Origin: Salvator merianae
Taxonomy: Eukaryota; Chordata; Lepidosauria; Squamata; Teiidae
DNA: 64,000 nt
Reading direction: 5' to 3'
Assembly: GCA_003586115.2 (NCBI GenBank)
Contig: QVOM02000025.1
Coordinates: forward strand, 84,146,863 to 84,210,862
Shown here: piece by piece, positions 1 through 10,977 of the stretch
Numbering within the stretch: position 1 is the stretch's first letter
Layout of the letters: every line of letters begins with the position of its first letter
Notes under the pieces: model-generated
Seen by the model: the letters and a program-made list of their open reading frames with translations, nothing else
Told to the model about the DNA's origin: nothing
Databases searched by the model: none
Made by a program: the position numbers and the translations under genes

Positions 1-174
1 CCATGGCAGCAAATGGATGTTTCTGTGGCTACCGTGCTGCTTCCAGGAGTGCTGGAAGCTTGGTTACAGGCAGTTCCAGCCCTTGCAGTGTGGATGGCCA
101 TTGTGAAGCGGGGTCTGTTGCAGTGTAGAATGACATAATTATACCATTCTATGCTTGAAAGTACAAACAGGCTC
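1..174. mobile_element. GGGCC-type MITE, partial at window edge
   Basis: Only the end of the element is present. It has the family interior (TTGCAGTGTGGATGGCC, TAATTATACCATTCTA) and the terminus AAAGTACAAACAGGCTC. The other end lies outside the window. Confidence 0.65.
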
Positions 175-902
175 TCCCTCTCCAAAGCATTATAAAGAGT
201 TTCTTATTAGGACTGCAGTCTGTATGTTTCTTAACCAAAGTTTTCAATGTTTGCTTTGGCTAAATATCATGGGTATTTTAGTAGAAAAAAGGGAACTTTT
301 CTAAACTCTAACAGAGGAAAAGGAATGGACTTGACTCATGGATTTCTTTAAAAAATAAATAAAAAAAACCCTCTGTGAAAAAAAGAAGAAGCAAGGATGG
401 TGCAAGGTTCACCTTAGAACTGATTGAAAAAGTGTGTTTCTGAGCCTGAAGGGCTAAGTTTTGCTAGTGCTTTCATTTTCTGTTGGAGAGGCCATAAAGC
501 ATTCTGAGGAATATAAATTCCAGGAACCGTGTTTGTAGTGCTGCTGCATTTAATAGTTTGTCAGCATTTCCCATATTTCCAAGAGGTTTATAACATGGCC
601 ATAAAAATTCACTGAAAGATAGAACTTGGTAAGACTGATAAGTATTCTTCCAGTCTCTCTGCTTGCATCAGATTTCTCACCCTTTCTGGAAGTATTTTAA
701 AGAATTTTTTTTCAACCCCCTTAAAGAAACCTGGGAACCACGTGCCTTGAGAAATGCATAATACCTTGCTGGTAGTTCACAGCAATCAATGAGAGGCTGA
801 ATTTTTCAAATGCAGCAGCATTTAGGTATAATAGATATAAGAATAAAATTTAGGTATAAGACAGTCCCTCTTCCTATTCTGAAGTCGATATCCTAAAGGT
901 GT
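175..902. other. No recognisable feature
   Basis: AT-rich non-repetitive DNA with A-runs at 351-385. No convincing frame or repeat family was seen. Confidence 0.5.
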
Positions 903-910
903 CACAACTG

Positions 911-1263
911 GGGATGTGCAAATTTCAATTCACATTTAAAAATCCGTACAAAATTTTGTTTTCACAAATTTTTGCATTGAAATGAAAGTGACATTTTCAC
1001 ATTTATGGTTTTCGATCAAAACAAAAAAGCCTACTTCTTTTGCAAAAATGAAATCTGTTGAATTTTTGCTTTTTTTGCATTTTTCGCTGTGTTTAAACTA
1101 TGAAAATGGCATTTTCCCCCATTTTCAGTGAGGAAATGTGGCAAAAAATGCAGAAATGAGTGCAGAAATGCATTTCTCAACAATGAAATTCATTGATGAA
1201 GCAGAAATGCAGATTTTTGTACAAAAACAAATCAAAAATTATTTTTTTTCGTGCACATCCCTA
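911..1263. mobile_element. Short hAT-like MITE (AT-rich family)
   Basis: The termini are TGGGGATGTGCA and TGCACATCCCTA, with the perfect 8-bp target duplication GTCACAAC at 903-910 and 1264-1271. The interior is AT-rich, with repeated TTTTGCA, GAAATG and TTTTCACA words. It shares terminal sequence with the 1.08-kb hAT-like elements but has none of their core and no coding capacity. Confidence 0.88.
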
Positions 1264-1436
1264 GTCACAACAAAGAAGAAAAGGGATTTTTTTAGCTAAG
1301 CATGAAGCAAGGAATAAATAAATAAATTTGTGTTCTGTTTGCATATATTCCATTTGATTCTGCTCTGTTTGGAAAGGAGGTGTGTAACCTCGACTTCATC
1401 TGCAGGCCACTTGGCTCAGGGTGGAGAGGCGTGAGA

Positions 1437-1725
1437 GTCCTTGGATGACCCATTTCAACAGCATAATTTGGTGCACTACCACAATGGATCCCCTGCTAAA
1501 CCAGAACATGGAAGCATGTGCCACGTCTGCAACCTTCTGCAGCCCTGTTTAGCAACTGCTGGACCACTGGTAGACCTTTTGAAAAGGGCTACAAGTATGC
1601 CAAACTATGATTCATCCAATGCAGACAGAGCATACTAGCAGGGGGCATGGCATTCCTTGCACCACACTAGTATGAGGAAGGAAGGCTTCTAAACTCCTTT
1701 GTGGAGTGGTTCTAAGGTGAGTGAG
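1437..1725. mobile_element. GGGCC-type MITE relative, partial
   Basis: The segment shares CATCCAATGCAGACAGAGCA, ACTAGCAGGGGGCA and the end TTCTAAGGTGAGTG with the copy at 3950-4468. The left terminus is not clear. The 65-codon frame within it is part of the repeat. Confidence 0.5.
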
Positions 1726-3949
1726 AAAAAAAACCTCAATCCCATTTGCTATTTGCCTAATTTGATTTCTTATACCACTTAAGGTTGTTTTAAATTAACT
1801 TTTGCTTGTTCTGATTTTAGTTTTAATAAAAGGAATATTGGCTCTTTCTGTACTTACCTGTTTTAGAAATGAATCAGTGGGTCCAGCTTAGCCTGGGCCA
1901 CTGATATGGATCATGGGAAGGTGTGAGTTGGATCAGTACTATCTGCACTGCTGGTGCTGATCTGAGTCAGCCCGTGGTGTGACCACAGAGCTCACATGAG
2001 CTTCATGGTCACACCCTTATGCCTCTGAAGGCTAGGAAGAAAAGGTACCCACCTGGTAGTCCCACACACAGTAGGCATGCAGATCAGATCAGACCTGCCT
2101 CATGAAGACAGAGTGGATTAGCGAGGGGGGTGACCTTATAAATCAGCACTAATGTACTGATCCATGAGGCCTGGAGGTGCTTCATGCAGAAGGGCTCATG
2201 GTTTATGTTGCTTATCTGTAAGAACCAAGTCCAATATCTTAAAAAGATCCTAAGACCTCTATATACTGATACAGAAAGTGCCAGAGCAGTTTGCATGAAA
2301 GTTCCCAGTCTTCTATAGTCAACTATTGCTTAACAACATGTCTGAGCAACAGTTTGAGCAAAAGGAGGGAGTGAATAGCATTTGGTGTCACATGTTTGCA
2401 GTTGTGCCTTCATCACACCAAACACTGTTCTACCTCATGCCCTCATATTGCTTCTCTTTGGGGGCTGCCCATCTTCCAACAACAGTAAAAACCAGGCCAC
2501 ACACCTAAAGCAAAGCAACATTTCATAGTTCCATGTAAAAGTTCAAATTGCATCTGGTACTTCAAACTCAGCCTCTGTGCATGAGCTGTATTTATATGCA
2601 GGTTGTTTATAAATGCAGATCTGTCTGTCGAGATTGGACATGATCTTGGAAAACTGCATTTCAAAGCAGTGAAGTGTCAGTAGGTATGAAGCAGATTTGT
2701 TTATCTACAGCCTGCTTGGTGAACTCCTAAATAAAACACTCTTCAATGCAGCCAGTGATCTCAAAAGGAGCCAGGCCTAATTTTGGTTTACCAGCAGAAG
2801 ATGGTGGGATAGGCTGATGAGGGCACTGGGATAACCATGAGGCTGCATTTGGAACCTTCTGTGTGATTTCTCCCAAACTGCCTTTTGATCCGCCCTTGAT
2901 TGCTGTAGCTCAGGAGTGGGATAGAGGGCAATCCATACAAGCAGGACGTCCTGGCCCATGCAATCTTTTTTTTCCCCCAGCTTTGAAGGTTCTGTCTAGG
3001 CTTATGACAGGTAGCACCAGAAATGACCTGAGAAGTGGGCCATTTTTAGTAGTTTCTGGACAGATAGGCTGGTCCAGCTGCCTTATGCAGAAGGGACACA
3101 CCTGGAAGCACTGGTGACACGTGGACTTGTGTAGGTCATCACACTTCCAGCCTTCTTTTGTCACACAATGACATGTGGTCACTGTATTTTGGACTCTTTT
3201 GGCGTGGCCTGAAGGAGCATGAAGATCTCAGAATGGTTCTGAAAGACCAAAGGAAGACTTTCAATCAGAATTTAGTGCCTCCTCATCACCTTGGTAAGAA
3301 GACATCCTCTGACCACCATCTGTTGTAACATCCAATGGGATTAAAAAGATTTCAAGGAAAAGAAGAACCTTCCTTTCACTTTCCTTTGGCTTGGAGACAG
3401 CTGGAGCAAATGACAGTTGAGGAAAACATTTGGAAGATCTGGTCTCCCACACCTTTCCTTCTCTTATATGCTGATAGAATGATCAGTAGATAATATCAGA
3501 GCAGAGTATTTAACATTGCCTACTACTGCAATCTGGAAGCAAATCACTCCTCTGAACTGTTAAATCACACCTTGATGGCAATGCAGAATTTACTCTTAAT
3601 GCAGATGCCACCCTCAGTGAAGGGATCTTCTTCAGGGCAGCAGTTTGGGTGTTGGTGGGGGGAGTTCAGCTCCCTTTTCTTTCATTCTAGCTTTAATTCC
3701 ATAAGGACTTAATTCCCTTTACTGTTATCTCCCCCTCCCCTATTGCAAACACAACCATCTGCACTTGAAAAAAACAAAAATCTGTCTGCTCATTAAATGC
3801 AAAGACACATTTGATACTGTGCTCAGTTTCTCTCAGATCAGAGCTGTGAAAAATAAATACGCAATATTGGCCAAAGTAGTTTCCTTATCTAGATTCCAGC
3901 TTTTAAATCCTGAGATTACTGGTTATATTATCATTATTATTCATAAGAC
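1726..3949. other. Apparently non-repetitive DNA
   Basis: The short frames of 60-90 codons overlap on both strands without domain or splice support. I recognise nothing here; an intron or intergenic spacer is likely. Confidence 0.45.
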
Positions 3950-4468
3950 ATGTCCACTTACATTGACTGGACCACTCCAGCGAGACTGGATCAATTAGAG
4001 CAGTTCACCAGATGGAGCAGTCCACGTGCCCACATTTGGACAGCTTTCTGGGGCAGTCCCTCTGTTGGCTCCAAAGCTCGTGCAAGCTTCAGAGTTGGTC
4101 TCTGCAAGCTCCAAGGGTCAGGAACAAAGGTTCCTGGCTTCAAAGCCCCTGGGGGACCAATTTTGGCATCATATGTTATTGCACCGCCAAAATGGGTTAC
4201 CCTGGTAAACTGGAACATGGGGACATGTGCCTTCTGCACTACTCTGTGGTCCATTTTATGAGGCACTAGTATGCCTGTATAGCTTTTTAGAAAGGTCTAC
4301 TGGTATCGTGGTCTAGGTGGATATTTTGGGTCATCTAGTCCAGTTTATGCTCCATCCAATGCAGGTGGATCATAGCAGGGGGCAAAGTCTCCCTTATACC
4401 AGAACAAGGTATAGAAGGGAGACTTCTGAACCTCTTGTTACCCTGTTTCAAAGGTAAGTGTGGAAACT
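3950..4468. mobile_element. GGGCC-type MITE relative, degenerate
   Basis: The segment runs from TGTCCACTTACATTGACTGG to AAGGTAAGTGTGGAAAC. The interior (GTTCCTGGCTTCAAAGCCCC, GGTCTACTGGTATCG, CATCCAATGCAGGTGGATCA) recurs at about 1437-1725, 25928-26431 and 57132-57648. This defines a second interior type within the GGGCC-ended group. The overlapping short frames are not genes. Confidence 0.6.
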
Positions 4469-4527
4469 CCTGTTATTTAGTTCTACTTTTTGGCACTGTG
4501 GAATTGTTCTTTTCACTTAGTCTTTTA

Positions 4528-4994
4528 GGGCCTGTTCGCATTATGTGCTAGCAAGCATCAGGGACACTTGCTGTTCAAAGTGTGTCCACACTTTGCAGAG
4601 GCCTGAGCAGCTGGAAACAGCATAACACTGCTCCTGAATGCTTCTAGCTTTGGAGCACAAATTTCAGCTCCTGGTAAAAGAGCATTCACACTTGCTATGG
4701 CCGCCACGCTGTGTGCATCAGCTAGGCCTGCATGATCACCCAATTGTGCCTGCGCAATTGCCTGCCTGTGCCTGTGTGCACCTGCATGCTGCATAGCACT
4801 GGCAGTTGCCATGGCAGCAGCTGGATGCTTCCTGGTGAACATCAAGCAAGGCTACCAGCATTCACACTGCTAATGCTTGGAGCCTGCTCATAGTTCAGGC
4901 TATGGCCACGCAGTGTGGATGGTTTCCATGCTGCATGGTCAATATCACCTTAGAATAGTTATCCCATTCTGAGGTGTTAAGTGCGAAAATGCCC
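4528..4994. mobile_element. GGGCC-type MITE with TTA target duplication
   Basis: The left end is GGGCCTGTTCGCATTATG and the right end TAAGTGCGAAAATGCCC. A 3-bp duplication, TTA, is seen at 4525-4527 and 4995-4997. TWA is the usual PIF/Harbinger target, and a GGGCC-start terminus is typical of that superfamily. The interior carries GTTGCCATGGCAGCAGCTGG and CACGCAGTGTGGATGG, found in most copies. It has no coding capacity; the 95-codon minus frame is a shadow. Confidence 0.78.
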
Positions 4995-5379
4995 TTATTT
5001 TTCTTTGATTTTCTTTGCTATTGTACTTCACCTGTTTACAACTATTGAATTCATATATTGTTCCCCCTCCCCCCGCAGTGAGCACTGAATTTAATGCGTA
5101 GCTCTCATGATAATGATAATGATGTTACTTAATGATTGGGGAACATAAAAATAGTGCAATTGTGTGCTGGTTGCACTTAATTCTAATGACTGCAGTTTTG
5201 CCTATTGTTAATTCAAATACCGACCAAGGAATCAATAAGGTTACTTTTCAAGAATGTGGTTCATCTGGAATAATACTGCTGTCAGCAATTGCAGACTTTA
5301 GTTTTTATTTGTTTGTTTTGTTATCCAGTATTTTTTCACTTCTTTTAGGTTGCACCTAATGTACCTAACAAATGGTGCT

Positions 5380-5940
5380 ACTTGGTGTCAGCATTGCGCT
5401 TTGGTTTCTAGGTTTCAATAGTTTGTGATCTACTCCATTGTTTTCATTCTCAATTCTGCTGTCCCTTGGAATAGACACATTTATTATTGTAGCTTTCTTT
5501 TTCTCAACCACAGTGGTGGCAGACACATTATGACTCAACTCTTTATCTGTTTGAATTCTAAAATCCCATTTTATTTTCACTTTACTGTTTATCTCCAACA
5601 GTCTTTCCTGATTTATGCACCCACCAATTGTTTCTATAAATCCCAACATAAAATTACTGTGACTTATCATGGTGTTTCTTATATGCATTCAGTCCCTGCA
5701 GTCTTAGTACACAAACTCATGAGGTAGTTTCACTTTTTCTTTACTCAGTCTGCACTTGCTGTCTTTTGTGATCAATTCATTTTTGCTTTCACAGCATTTG
5801 TAGCACCTGCCATTGGGTTGCGTATAACAGGCCTTTTGTTTCTTTTGATAGCCATTTCCAGTTGTTTTCCTTGTCTACTTTTTGTTCAAAGCCTTCATGT
5901 ATTGACCATGTGATTGGTTTTTTTCTTTGTGGATTTTGAA
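5380..5940 (-). pseudogene. RLE-type LINE C-terminal fragment (R4/Dong-like)
   Basis: Read on the minus strand the decayed frame contains KENNWKWLSKETKGLLYATQ, then WDFRIQTDKELSHN, TVVEKKKATIINVSIPRDSRI and KLLKPRN. As I recall the family, this order (a WxWL..KETEG block, a decayed zinc-finger zone, WDFRIQTDKELSHN, then an I(I/N)DV.IP catalytic-region block) is that of the C-terminal region of vertebrate LINEs with a restriction-like endonuclease. Stops separate the blocks, so it is non-functional. The clade assignment is less certain than the LINE identity. Confidence 0.62.
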
Positions 5941-5945
5941 TCCAT

Positions 5946-6178
5946 GAGCCTGTTTGCACTTAGCAGCCTAGTATAGTATAACAATATCATACTAGGCTGG
6001 TAAAGACCCAGTGACGTGGCAGCCACTCACACTTTGTGTGCTAGAACAGCCCCATACCAGATCACCAGCACTCGAAGTGTGAATGGCAGAGCCAACTACC
6101 ATGAAAGCAGACTCAGCAACATCCAGCAGAGGCTTGTCAAGTCTGGAAGCTCACCTACAGGTAAGTGTTAACAGGCCA
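5946..6178. mobile_element. GGGCC-type MITE, short copy
   Basis: The copy runs from GAGCCTGTTTGCACTTA to TAAGTGTTAACAGGCCA and is flanked by the 3-bp duplication CAT (5943-5945, 6179-6181). Just inside the left end is a small palindrome, GCCTAGTATA...TACTAGGC. It is non-coding. Confidence 0.75.
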
Positions 6179-6213
6179 CATATCTCATTGTTTCTTTTAT
6201 AACTAGATAGCTG

Positions 6214-6253
6214 GATAGGGATGGGGATGGGGATGGGGATGGGGATGGGGATA
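6214..6253. repeat. (GGGGAT)n microsatellite
   Basis: About six GGGGAT units sit just beside a LINE tail. It is G-rich with regular G4 runs and so could form a quadruplex on the plus strand. It is not a telomere repeat. Confidence 0.85.
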
Positions 6254-6257
6254 GGAC

Positions 6258-6322
6258 TATTTATTTATTTATTTACATTTCTATACCACTCTTCAATCTA
6301 AGGTCCCTGAGTGGTTTACACA
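6258..6322 (-). repeat. LINE 3' tail with (ATAAAT)-type end
   Basis: On the minus strand GTAAACCACTCAGGGACC and AGAGTGGTATAGAAATG end in AAATAAATAAATAAATA. This is the form of the 3' end of L2/CR1-type elements in squamates. It lies just downstream (minus sense) of the minisatellite at 6395-6650. A related tail is at 21575-21595 on the plus strand. Confidence 0.6.
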
Positions 6323-6394
6323 ATGGCAACAACAAAAAATATATACCCAAATATTGCACAGAAAAAAAAACAAATCCACTCCACATAAGATAGG

Positions 6395-6650
6395 GCCACT
6401 GCTGGGAGCTGAAGGAGGATCTTACCAGGTCCTCTTTCTCCTCCAATCTCCTCAGGCAAAGTGGTTCTTAATCTGGTGAGAGAGGGGCGATAGCTGGGAA
6501 CTAGTGGAGGATTTTCCCTGCTTGGCCTTTCTCTATCATTCCCCTCAGGCAAGGTGGCTCTTCTGATGACAGCTGAGAGAAGAATGGGCAACTGCTGGGA
6601 GTTGATGGAGGATCTTCAGTTCCCTCAGGCAAGGTGGCTCTTAAAATGTT
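6395..6650 (-). repeat. Minisatellite within LINE-like repeat, copy 1
   Basis: About 2.5 units of 78-93 bp are marked by the recurring CTCAGGCAAGGTGGCTCTT (6454, 6547, 6625) and by CTGGGAGYTGAWGGAGGATC. It is the reverse complement of the array at 21105-21510. Confidence 0.7.
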
Positions 6651-7057
6651 TTCTTTGTATGTATTCATTAACAACATTTCTGCAGCTGGGAGGTTTCTAC
6701 TGTATGTGTGTGTGTTTTCATGTGTGAGAGGAAATAGTCCAGGAAGTTGGCCATTTTTGGATTGGCATGGAAATAAGAGACATGTAATCCAGGCCTGTGT
6801 GGTGCCTGTAGGGCCTATGGGCAGTCACCTGCCTTGAACATCAGAGAACTTGCCCTGCAAGTAAGAAGACGGGGCAGATACAGAGGCCCGGTAGCTGAAT
6901 GGGGATGGGTGCATGCGAATGTCCCATCTCAGGGGAAGCCAGATGTGTAGATGCCCTGCTTCAGGGCTGGATGGAGGGTGCCCTCAGTGCTCATGTGGAT
7001 GTTCCCTGTGTTTCCCTTTCAGTAGCATTGATCACCTAAATGGCACTCGTACTTTCA

Positions 7058-7494
7058 GGGCCTTTTCACACGTATCATTTTGGTATGTTGAGAACTGAAA
7101 ATTCCAAGATGGAACAAACCTTGCAGTGCAACAACCCTTCACACTGGGAAGGCTGGTACATCCTAGTAATGGGCTTCCAGTACTTGCCATGCAAATGCTG
7201 GCCACCTGTGCCATGACAGTGGCCAAGGAAACATCCAGGTACTGCTATGGTGACCGGGAATGGGGTGTGACACGCTGTGCAGGGTAACATTCAGACCCAG
7301 AAGTAGGTGCCAATACTATGTAACAGGAGCAGTCCAGCTGCTCCCGGTACAGTTGTGGAGCATGATTTTGTGCTCCACAGTTAGTAGCAATCAGGTGTGG
7401 CTATAACACACTCTCAATAGTGAGGTCTTCTGCACAGAGCAGACACGCTTCACTAGGGAGTGTGCAGACACTAGTGAAAAGTGCAAACAGGCCT
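7058..7494. mobile_element. GGGCC-type MITE
   Basis: The copy starts GGGCCTTTTCACACG and ends AAGTGCAAACAGGCCT. The interior has CATGACAGTGGCCAAGGAAA, CTGTGGAGCATGA and AGTGTGCAGACACTAG, all recurring in the family. Confidence 0.72.
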
Positions 7495-8523
7495 CAGTAT
7501 GGCTTACTCTCAAGTTAATGTATGTAAGATTGAAACGTTGAACTGTGACCCTATGGTACATTTACAGTGGAAAAAAGCTCTATTAAATCCACAGTATGAT
7601 CCTTTTCATGTTTTGTTATGATTGAGGCTTTTTGAGTAAAATGACACCAAAATAAGTGCGTGCATATAAATCTGGATTTCTTCATGGATCTTCTTCCCAG
7701 TTAAAGTTGACTTGACTGGTATGTGCTTTTCTTGTGACCTCTGGTCAATTCCAGTTGGACAAAAAGTCTTCTGAATTCAGGATAGGTAAGAGCAGAGGTT
7801 CTAGGATATAGAGTCACATGCCAAGTCCACGTATGGAGTAAGGTAGCTCCATACCAGAAGGATGGGAGAGATAACACAAATAACCACCATCTGTCTCCAT
7901 TTTTAGGCACACAGGCATATTTTCCACAGTGAATGAATACACTTCTATTCAGAGTGTGAAATCATGCCCAGTCACAAATGCTTCCTGCTGTGATTCTGCT
8001 TGAAAATGGGGTAGCATGATCGTGGGGAGGGATCTGCCAACAGTAAAAATGGAAATGTGGTGGCAGGACACATATTTTTGCGTGGCTGCAGGCACCTCCA
8101 AAGGTAAGTAGAGACCAGCGGTGGCCCATCGCTTTAAGGGAGGGTGTTTGGAACCCACGGGAAGGGTTGCTGTGGCCTACTATGACAGTATGGAGACCCA
8201 GAGGCCCTGTGGCCAGCAGTTGCCCCCTTCCCACAGGTTTCAAACTCTCACCCTTAAAGTGATGGGCCGCCACTGGTAGAGACATGGCCATTAGCTGGCT
8301 CTTCAATGTGACACTCAAAGCAAAATAGTGAATGCGGAGAAAAGGCCTTCCCTGATGTCTGCAAGGAGAGTTCAACCCATGGAAGAAAACTACCTTCTTG
8401 GTTTTGCTTTGTGTTCTTGATGCCCAGAATCCTTTCTCCTCCTCTTCTCTCCTTTGCACTATCTTTAAGCATGCCATCTTATTCCTTTTGAGTGGGTATT
8501 CTGTTATCCCTTTTTGTTTTAAT

Positions 8524-8688
8524 ACTTTTTAATATTTTTAATTATACAAAAAGAAATAACAACAAAAAAACAGAAACAAAAAACCCCACAAAACACAAAA
8601 AATAGTGCTCCCCCCCAAAAAAAGAATATATATTGAGAAAGAAAGACAGAAAGACAGAAAGAAAGAAGGAAAGAAAGAAAGAAAGAAA

Positions 8689-8720
<32 letters not shown>

Positions 8721-8830
8721 ACAATAACTACTACTCCACCACCACACTACCAAACTACCCCTTGTGCACACTGGTTGACTACTTTAGATTACTTCTTCCA
8801 TCTTCTTTCTCTCTGTTTCCCGCTTTAGCA
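8524..8830 (-). mobile_element. L1-like LINE 3' UTR with internal (GAAA)n
   Basis: This shares CACTACCAAACTACCCCTTG, GTGCACACTGGTTGAC and ATTACTTCTTCCATCTTC, and the A/T-rich segment beside AAATAGTGCTC, with the copies at 59505-59740 and 62897-63325. It is read on the minus strand. A (GAAA)n tract of about 80 bp (8636-8720) sits between the two conserved blocks where the other copies carry (CA)n. The short KERKKERK-like frames are microsatellite translations. Confidence 0.72.
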
Positions 8831-9738
8831 TAAGCCAAAATGCAGAAGCAAGAGGATCTATATTTAAGCCAGTGATGTGACTGGTTCTTGTAACATTCTC
8901 ATACTGTAATTGTGCATATGGTCAAATGAAAAGTGGGACTGATGGTACATGAGTCTATCACCTTTTTGAAGATAAACAGATCTGGACTTAGTCAGTACCT
9001 GAATGTGAGACCACCTGGAAACAGACGTGCTTCTTTGCATTCCATGACTAAAGAAAGGTGAAAAGGAAAGACAGATGCATAAATAGTTTTCCATTTGCAA
9101 TAATATTTGCAATGTTTTTCTTTTTCCAGATAAAGAGTATTTTCATTTATTAAATTGAAAGAGCATGCTGTAGGTACAACATACACACGACCTTGAGATG
9201 CTGGCTTGCTACATGCAGGTATCTTCAAGAAAAAATACTTGTATTCAATCTTTTGAGCCTTTGCACAACTTTATTTATAATTTCCAGTTGGTCAATTTCT
9301 GAAATATTTCTCCACAATCATAAAAGAAAAGGTAGCATAAATATTTGACGAGAAAGTGGGGTGGATAAGGAGGAAAAATAATTTTCTCAAAACTGTAATT
9401 TCTCACTTGGCTTCACCCCAGTTTTGTGCCAACTATCTACTCTTGTAGTTTTATGGGAAACTTAGACAAGATGGTTTTTCAGCACAGGGTGGACTTGTGC
9501 TTATCAATAAAATATCTGAGTTCAGTTCTTTGCCAAGGTCAGCTCTAAGATAAAAACTCCAGAAAATGCTTCATACTTGTCTTCCGTGCTTTGAGTTAGC
9601 TGCACTGAAAATTTTAGTGAGCTTTTATTATTCCTCACAATTACTTTCTATCAATTATATTTGAAAATTATTAGGGATAAAATAAAGTTTCAGAGAAAAT
9701 TTCATGCATAGGGTGCTAGATTTTTTCATAGCTACATA

Positions 9739-10457
9739 GGGCCTTTCTACACTGGGTGGGAGACTGGAATCTGGTCTGGTATAGGCCTCTGCCATCCACA
9801 CATTACTTTGGAATAGCGTGCTCTGACCACATAAGATGATGCATAGACTGAATTGGGGCATCTGGAATGGCATCCTATTCCTGGCATCTTTTTTTAGGTC
9901 TACGAGTTTACTAGTGGGTGGTATACCAGACCACAGAAGCATACAGATGACACACATGGTCCACTATACCATGGGGGATTCATTTCAATGGCTTGCCACG
10001 TGTGCTACCATCTTGAGCCCCCTGGGAGATCCAAAAGTGAGGAACTTTCATTCCTGACCTGCCAGCGTGCACCCTATCAGGCACCAGAAGGCTGGATGGG
10101 GTGCAGCACGGTCCTATCCAGCATTGCAGGCCAGATTGGGGCATCATGGGCAGGATAGGAGTGTCGGCTGGGCCCATTCGGGTCCGCACAATGGGCTAGG
10201 CCCTATTGCCTATCCCACATGCATGTGCATTTGCACAGCACTTCTGCTGGTTGCCATGGCTGTGGCCAGATGCTTACCAGACACTGTCACGGTGAAGATC
10301 AGTCATGGCTCCCGGTGTTCGCATGCACAGACACTGGTAGCTGGCTTCAGGGTAGTTTCTAGACCCCATCATGCAGATGGTGTTTGCACGATGGGGTCTA
10401 TTCCACCTTAGAATGGGCTAATTATTCCATTCTAAGATGGAAAGTGTGAGCAGGCTC
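9739..10457. mobile_element. GGGCC-type MITE, long copy
   Basis: This segment of about 720 bp starts GGGCCTTTCTACACTGGG and ends AAAGTGTGAGCAGGCTC. Its first half resembles the 3950-4468 interior type and its second half (GTTGCCATGGCTGTGGCCAG, TTAGAATGGGCTAATTATTC) the other. It may be two elements joined or a chimaeric copy. Confidence 0.6.
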
Positions 10458-10469
10458 TACAATTTTGTT

Positions 10470-10610
10470 GACCATAGCTGGTGACCATCAGGCAAGCTTT
10501 AGGTGGGCTTTGGTAAGTTTAAGTCAGCTGGGGCTGTTTGCTGGTGTGAATGCTCCATTCTAGTGAGTGTCCTGGAAAGTTCCACTTGCTAAGTATGAAC
10601 AGACTCTCAG
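10470..10610. mobile_element. GGGCC-type MITE end fragment
   Basis: This fragment is reverse complementary to the left part of the element at 37004-37519. It shares AGCTGGGGCTGTTTGC and AATGCTCC and ends CTAAGTATGAACAGACTC. Confidence 0.6.
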
Positions 10611-10977
10611 TTCAAATTAACCACTGTGATTTTATTTGAATTGAACCATCCCCTCTCAGGTTTGATTTGTACTGGGTCAAATGGTATGGTTTTATTTGAA
10701 CCAGGTGGACATGAATCAAATTTGCACATCCACATCTCTAAAACCATGGTTCTTCTGAATGCAGTACAATTTTATGTGATGGAAACTGCATTTCACTGAC
10801 TGCACACAAGCAAAATCAAGTGTGAAAAACTGAGCTTCATTAGGGCAGCCTGCATATCTTTTCAATGTAATATAAATTGCTATAGTCATCAAACGACGTA
10901 AACACAAAGGATCTTTAAATATATTAATAGATTTTTCTTCAATATTTCTGTATTGCGATTATGAAAAAATACTTTAT

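Noticed and set aside
6214..6253. Telomere-like G-rich repeat
   Set aside because: The unit is GGGGAT, not TTAGGG, and only about six units are present.
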